From positions 34,732,863 through 34,796,862 of the forward strand of contig OX344761.1 in assembly GCA_947034895.1 (NCBI GenBank): a DNA stretch of 64,000 nt, given 5' to 3'. The translations under genes were made by a program, and so were the position numbers. Positions 59,236 to 64,000 of this stretch are shown here, piece by piece. Numbering within the stretch: position 1 is the first letter of the stretch; every line of letters begins with the position of its first letter. The notes under the pieces are model-generated. The model was not told the DNA's origin and searched no databases. It was given only the letters and a program-made list of their open reading frames with translations. Source of the stretch: Rhytidiadelphus loreus (taxonomy: Eukaryota > Streptophyta > Bryopsida > Hypnales > Hylocomiaceae).

Positions 59236-60474
59236 AAGATGTCAATGTATTATTCATTATACGACAATGAAGTTGCTAAACCACATCATATTACCATGAT
59301 TCACAAAAATAGGTCACTCTCTATTGTACAATTGGAGCCATTGTTAGAAATAGGGTAATATACCTTAGATAGTATGCGAGATAGTAGGGAATATTTCGCA
59401 TCCAACAATACTTCATCAATTGCTAAGAACGTAGGTGGAGTCTCAATGTGGTGAACAAAGAGCACAAAGGAAAGGTAGTCACACCTCATGTTTCCACAAG
59501 CACTCAATTCACTTAGTTAGTCAAATTGGGCATAAATTTGTGTAGTGAAAAGCTAATAACACTAAGTTAGACGCATTAGAATGTAGGCCTTCAAGCCCAA
59601 GCCCAATCGTGGATTTTATTAGCTCATATAACCCAATTCAAGAAAGCTTTGTTTTTATAAGGAAAATTTGCAAAAAAATAAAATTTTCACTTATTTAAAA
59701 AAAAATACAATATTTTTAGTGGATTTTATACCTATAACCGTGGACCTAATATGATCATGAACATTTGTTTGTTGAATGCAAATACTCAATTTTGTCTTGC
59801 AACAAATTTGTAAATTTGACTTCCAGATGAAAGCAAATCCATTACTGAAAGGTGAAGCCTATGTAATACAACAAATAGGAATACTTCCCATGAAAAAACA
59901 TCAGCCTGAACTTTTGCATTGGTGAGAAGTTTTAAATTTACAAAGACATTGTAAACAAGTGATTTAGTGTTAATAGACAATCTTTCCTACAAAATTGCAA
60001 GCCTAAAGGGTTATCAAGCATAACCTTTGGACTACTATTCAAGTGGTCTTGAATTTTGTACAAAAGGTAAACATGTTAAACACAAGCCTATCATAATTTT
60101 TCATTTTTTATGAAAATAATTTTGTTTGAAATATGGACTTCTGAATGTGTGCTACAAATTGTAGATTTGGAGTACTATCTATGGTGGAAATTTCTCCACA
60201 TAAAAACACCCAATATTACTCCATATCTCCATTCAAATACTATTGGATGTTTTAGCTAGAAAAAAATCCATTGTCAATCCATATTTTAAGACGTATAATC
60301 TACCAAATTTTGGATAAAGTTAACTAATAAGAATAGAATGGTGAATGGAATGTATAAGCAATGAATGGATGTTCAATAATGGATAAATATTTGAACCTTA
60401 TTGCATTCCACATTTCCAAAGGTGCCTGTCATACTCCTCATGAAAATATCAAAAAATACCCCACCTTTCTTGTA
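59236..60474. other. AT-rich spacer, no gene seen
   Basis: Only short frames without domain character are present. A CCTATAACCGTGGACC block at about 59730 also occurs near the MULE ends (about 44258, and inverted at about 53450), so some MULE-related sequence may lie here. Confidence 0.45.
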
Positions 60475-61644
60475 ACCTCTAAAGTTTCTATTTTCCCCTT
60501 TGGAAGCAAAATGGAGTTCAGATAAGTTCTTTTGAGGTAATTTTTTGGTGAATCTATTTGAAACTTTCTTATGAGATAAAAAAACTTATTAATTTTTGGA
60601 GAATATAATTTTTATTTCAATTGATGCCCAAGAGCAAAAGTTATACTACAATAAGATGAGAATTGAATTTGGCAGGTAGAAAAAGAACTCACAAAAACTT
60701 GAAATAAAAATTTTAAAAATTTGTTTTTCATAGATTGTATTGTTATCTATATGGAAATCTTTGATTCATTCCATTCGGATTTGTGATGTAAAAATTATGG
60801 AGTATGTTGTTTTGGTGGCAATCAGAGCATCTTTTTGAAAAAATAACATATAGGATTTGTTTTTGAGCTCAATTTTTACATTTTTTTCAAATGAAAAAGT
60901 ACCATAGGCATTATACTAGGCATTATAAAAATCTGAACCTTGAAGAAGGCCATTTGAAAGTTGTTTGATTTTCAACTGCAGTGCAAATACAAGGAAAGAA
61001 TAAATAATTTCCTTTATTTTTTAATATATTTATTTTTAGTATTTTATTTATTTTTTAATATTTATTTTTTGAAAGTGTCAATCTGATGTGGCACAGTGGC
61101 ACTAGTAGTGCCCGTACGTTAGAATAATTTTTTCGTTCCAAAAAAACTCATGGCCCACTACAAGTCTAAATTTTTTTCTAATGTTTAAATTTGATTGTTA
61201 GAATAATCTTACAATTGAGATTAGTATGTTTTAATTCCATTTTAGAGCTATTAATGATTTATTTTTTCCCTCTATTTACATACCTTAAAGAATCACATTA
61301 TTTTTAAAAAGTTTATTTTTTCTATGTTTTCAACTTAATTCTTCATGATAAAGAAACTTCAATTCAAAATTTACGATGCAAAATTTAGAATGCAAAATTT
61401 TTAATTAAAAAGTTTCAAAGTCTCATAAACTAGTTTGCCATGGCATCCATTTATCTTGCAATCTAGTGGACAAAGTGTCTAAATTTTTTTCCACACATTC
61501 TCATATTGGTCTATTCACTTTATTGCATGATCCCATCGCTGGATATGCAATAAGATATCATTTTTAAATTTTTTGCTCGTTGCACTAGACATGATAGTTT
61601 TGAATGGTTATTGCCAAAAAATAAATGCAAGGGGACTTTAGGGA
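60475..61644. mobile_element. TTAA-family element (about 1.17 kb)
   Basis: The left end is CCTCTAAAG after a GTAA; the right end is TTTAGGGA before TTAA at 61645-61648. The interior follows 44815-45710 block for block in the same orientation and is somewhat longer. Confidence 0.55.
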
Positions 61645-63270
61645 TTAAGGTGGGTCCTAGATGCACCACTAATCCAAAATTGCCATCATCACTTTGAGTA
61701 CGTTTCCAAAATCAATATGTACCTATGTGAAAGAAATGATTTTAAAATCTCTACCCAAAACAACTTTCACTTAACCCTTTATAACTACTTTCACTTGAGC
61801 CTTTATAACTTTTTCATATGGTATCTGAATGCTGCATTCTTTGGTGCGTTGGAACCTCCTTTCATTTGCCCAGCAAGAAAATATGAAAATTTTACCACTC
61901 TAATAATAGTAAATAGGCACAGTAGCAAAAAGTATTGGTTTGTGTCCATGTGTTTCAAGAAAAAAATAAAAAAATAAAAAAATATCGGTTTGGACACTTG
62001 ACTTGAATGGCGCTGTGGATGGAATTATGAGGATGAATAAAACTTGTCGGTCGGTTCAAGGTGACCTTGGGAATTGGGAATTGGAGTAGGTCCGTGTCCC
62101 TGCCATGTGGCGAGTTTTGCGGCTTTGGATCTGATTTGTCAATGTTACTTGACTTAACTTCCGCCATCAATTCCGTCGCTCTACGCATCGTCAAAATTAA
62201 AATAATCATTTTCTTGTCTTTTCTTCTTTTTCTCCGTTTGAAATAGTCATAAAATTGGCTCACAGCCGACCACTGGGGTCAGAATCACTGTTCCCTGTAC
62301 ACACCATTTTGCACAAGTTCGAATCTGCACCACCGACCCAAATCAGTTCTTCGGAAGCATTTTATAGATTCACGGAGAATGTTCAGAAGAATCAAAACAA
62401 GAAGAGAAGAGCAAGAGAAGAGAAGAGCAACAAATGTTACACACACATTATGTGAATGAAACAAATGTTTGGGTAGTTCTAGCTACTAAGTATGCTTAGA
62501 CATACAGTAGGTAGCCACTGCCAGACTTTCGTAGGAAGAGTCTTTGACGCAGACAAGTGCTGAGAAGTTTCATATCAATCTCGCCAAAACACAAGCAGAA
62601 ACTGGTTGTTGTCGAAGCGCCTTGCTTGTCCACATTACAAGATACCCAGCACACATACTGTATCATCGGGAGTCGATAGTAACAACCAATAGAGACAGTC
62701 GACCTCTGGGGTACTTGCGAAAGAGCAAACCGTATCTGCTCAACTTCCTTGCAATTCCACACCACATTCTGTAAATGCAAAACTTTCTCAGTGCATGAGA
62801 AGCAGTACAAGACAGCAATGACCTAAGCACATGTGCTTCATTACAATGGTACTAAGCACAAAAGGTGGTCACATGGTGTGCACGATTTCTGAAATACATG
62901 CAGGATCCTCCAATGGGACAAGTTTCAATCATTCCTTCTGCAAACCTCCACACAATTGGATTTGGTTGGTTGAAGGCTTGTTCCATGAGACCTAGCCACC
63001 TAGTTAGTTGAATTATCCCACCTTATTAACATACTCTTCATTCAGTCACGCTAGTCTCTGGGCTTACTCTTCTTCTTTTAGTTGGTTGGCAATTGGCAGT
63101 TTGGCACATGGCAAGGTCGCAATTAAAAACCAAAAAGCACAAACCTTTGGTTCTAAAGATCTTATGAGTTAACTTTTGGCCTTACATCTATCCAAATGGG
63201 TCATAATTTCAGCTTTATCAGAGAGATGCCCATGACCGTCAACGGACGTTGGGCTTGGGCACGCGAATCC
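61645..63270. other. Spacer with an exon-like minus-strand piece
   Basis: At 62774-62496 on the minus strand a 90-codon open stretch follows an acceptor-like TTTACAG (at about 62770). It reads NVVWNCKEVEQIRFAL then YYRLPMIQYVCW and stops. I do not recognise it; it may be a last exon, a decayed exon or chance. Nothing else is supported here. Confidence 0.3.
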
Positions 63271-63274
63271 TTTT

Positions 63275-63282
63275 TATAAATA
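63275..63282 (+). promoter_or_regulatory. Possible TATA box of a gene to the right
   Basis: TATAAATA sits in a stretch whose composition turns less AT-rich just downstream, as at a promoter-leader transition. No coding exon is identified before the window ends. Confidence 0.3.
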
Positions 63283-64000
63283 AGCGTCAAGGAATTAGAG
63301 ACAAAAGGAGTCTTGGAACTGACCTGGCTGATTCGAGAATAGCCTATTTAGAACAGTGTGGTTGAATCTTATTTGCCCGGCAAGCACTCTGTGGGTTGCC
63401 TTACCTGGCTGAAGATTCCCTCCTGGTGGAAGATTCTTCTATTCATCACTATTGCAGCAGTGCTTCGAATCCTCCCCAGCTGCAGTAACTAATACCTCGC
63501 CGATTCTCTGTTGTCTAAACAACAAACTTCTAAACGCGCTTTCTGGAGGGGATTCAAAGGCGATACCAGGTCACACAATTTAGCAAAGAATTACGTAAAG
63601 CGATATAGGGTAATTATGAAACAGCAAGGGTCGGGAAGACTGCGACCATACATTGGCAAGTCCACACCTGCATAACATTGTATAACCGAGCAATGGCCCT
63701 TCCCATGCTGGGAAAGTATTATGCTTTGCTAAATATCTAGAAGGGACTCATCAGTTAATTCAAGGATTGGAGTTGGCTGTACAGTAAGACAATTTTGTTC
63801 ACTGTAAGTCCCCTTTTCGAGGATGCAAAAGGGACCCCTGCCTCTTTGGTAAACAATGTTATGTGTCACAGAACTCGCATGAGAAAAGGAACGAGAAAAA
63901 ACAATGCTACAGTGAAAGATTCTGAGAGGGTTCGCAGTTGAACCGGGCCAATTGTACTGTCCTGTAGTATCAGACTGCCAGATGCAGCGTTGCTGGTGAG
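63283..64000 (+). other. Possible leader and first intron of a gene beyond the window
   Basis: Composition is close to that of the untranslated regions of the other genes. A donor-like CCAG|GTCACA lies at about 63568. No open frame of note is present, so any coding part lies outside the window. Confidence 0.25.

Noticed and set aside
34400..61648. LTR retrotransposon spanning the repeats of the right half
   Set aside because: No reverse transcriptase, protease or integrase motif was seen, and no paired long direct repeats with TG..CA ends were found.

Overview
This is nuclear DNA of a land plant. The genes are split by introns with GT..AG borders of roughly 100-900 bases. They include a nuclear-encoded bacterial-type sigma factor (a plastid transcription subunit), a TIR-NB-ARC-LRR immune receptor, a plant-type CHY/RING ubiquitin ligase and a plant-type GH5 hydrolase with a fascin-like insert. 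The gene-free DNA is AT-rich and packed with nested, mostly non-autonomous DNA transposons. The divergence of the sigma factor and of the compact receptor suggests a lineage outside flowering plants (moss, liverwort, lycophyte or fern). That placement is inference and cannot be settled from the window.

Layout. Positions 259-2513 (+) hold the CHY/RING zinc-finger E3 ligase, lacking only its first exon. Positions 2514-9842 are gene-poor, with tandem repeats, one TA-flanked MITE and some unresolved exon-like sequence near 7 kb. Positions 9843-14204 (-) hold the TIR-NB-ARC-LRR receptor, whose spliced 5' leader (to about 14796) contains an 87-codon upstream frame. Positions 16444-19332 (-) hold the sigma factor in four exons. 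Positions 19333-27935 are transposon-rich: a MITE inside a long-inverted-repeat element, a hairpin repeat, and a 1.7-kb G-poor tract carrying a recurring short motif. Positions 27936-33536 (-) hold the nine-exon GH5/fascin-like secreted hydrolase.

From 33.5 kb to about 63 kb I recognise no intact host gene. Instead there is a 3.8-kb element with about 0.6-kb inverted arms (37026-40806), one arm broken by a MITE. A series of TTAA-flanked elements with CCCC-type ends follows. A 9.6-kb Mutator-like element (44078-53721) has terminal inverted repeats, a near-perfect 9-bp target duplication, a disabled SWIM-type transposase gene and pieces of a DNA-methylase-like gene. A 2.1-kb element (55120-57249) has Stowaway-type ends and a MITE inside it. 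The last kilobase has a TATA-like box and may be the promoter and leader of a gene lying to the right.

The host genes are unrelated in function (ubiquitination, immunity, plastid transcription, cell-wall glucan metabolism) and form no pathway or cluster. The coherent story is the layering of mobile elements. Three host genes (receptor, sigma factor, hydrolase) share one intron-dwelling repeat family. One MITE family occurs four times with TA target duplications, in one case with the empty site preserved in the opposite arm of the host element.
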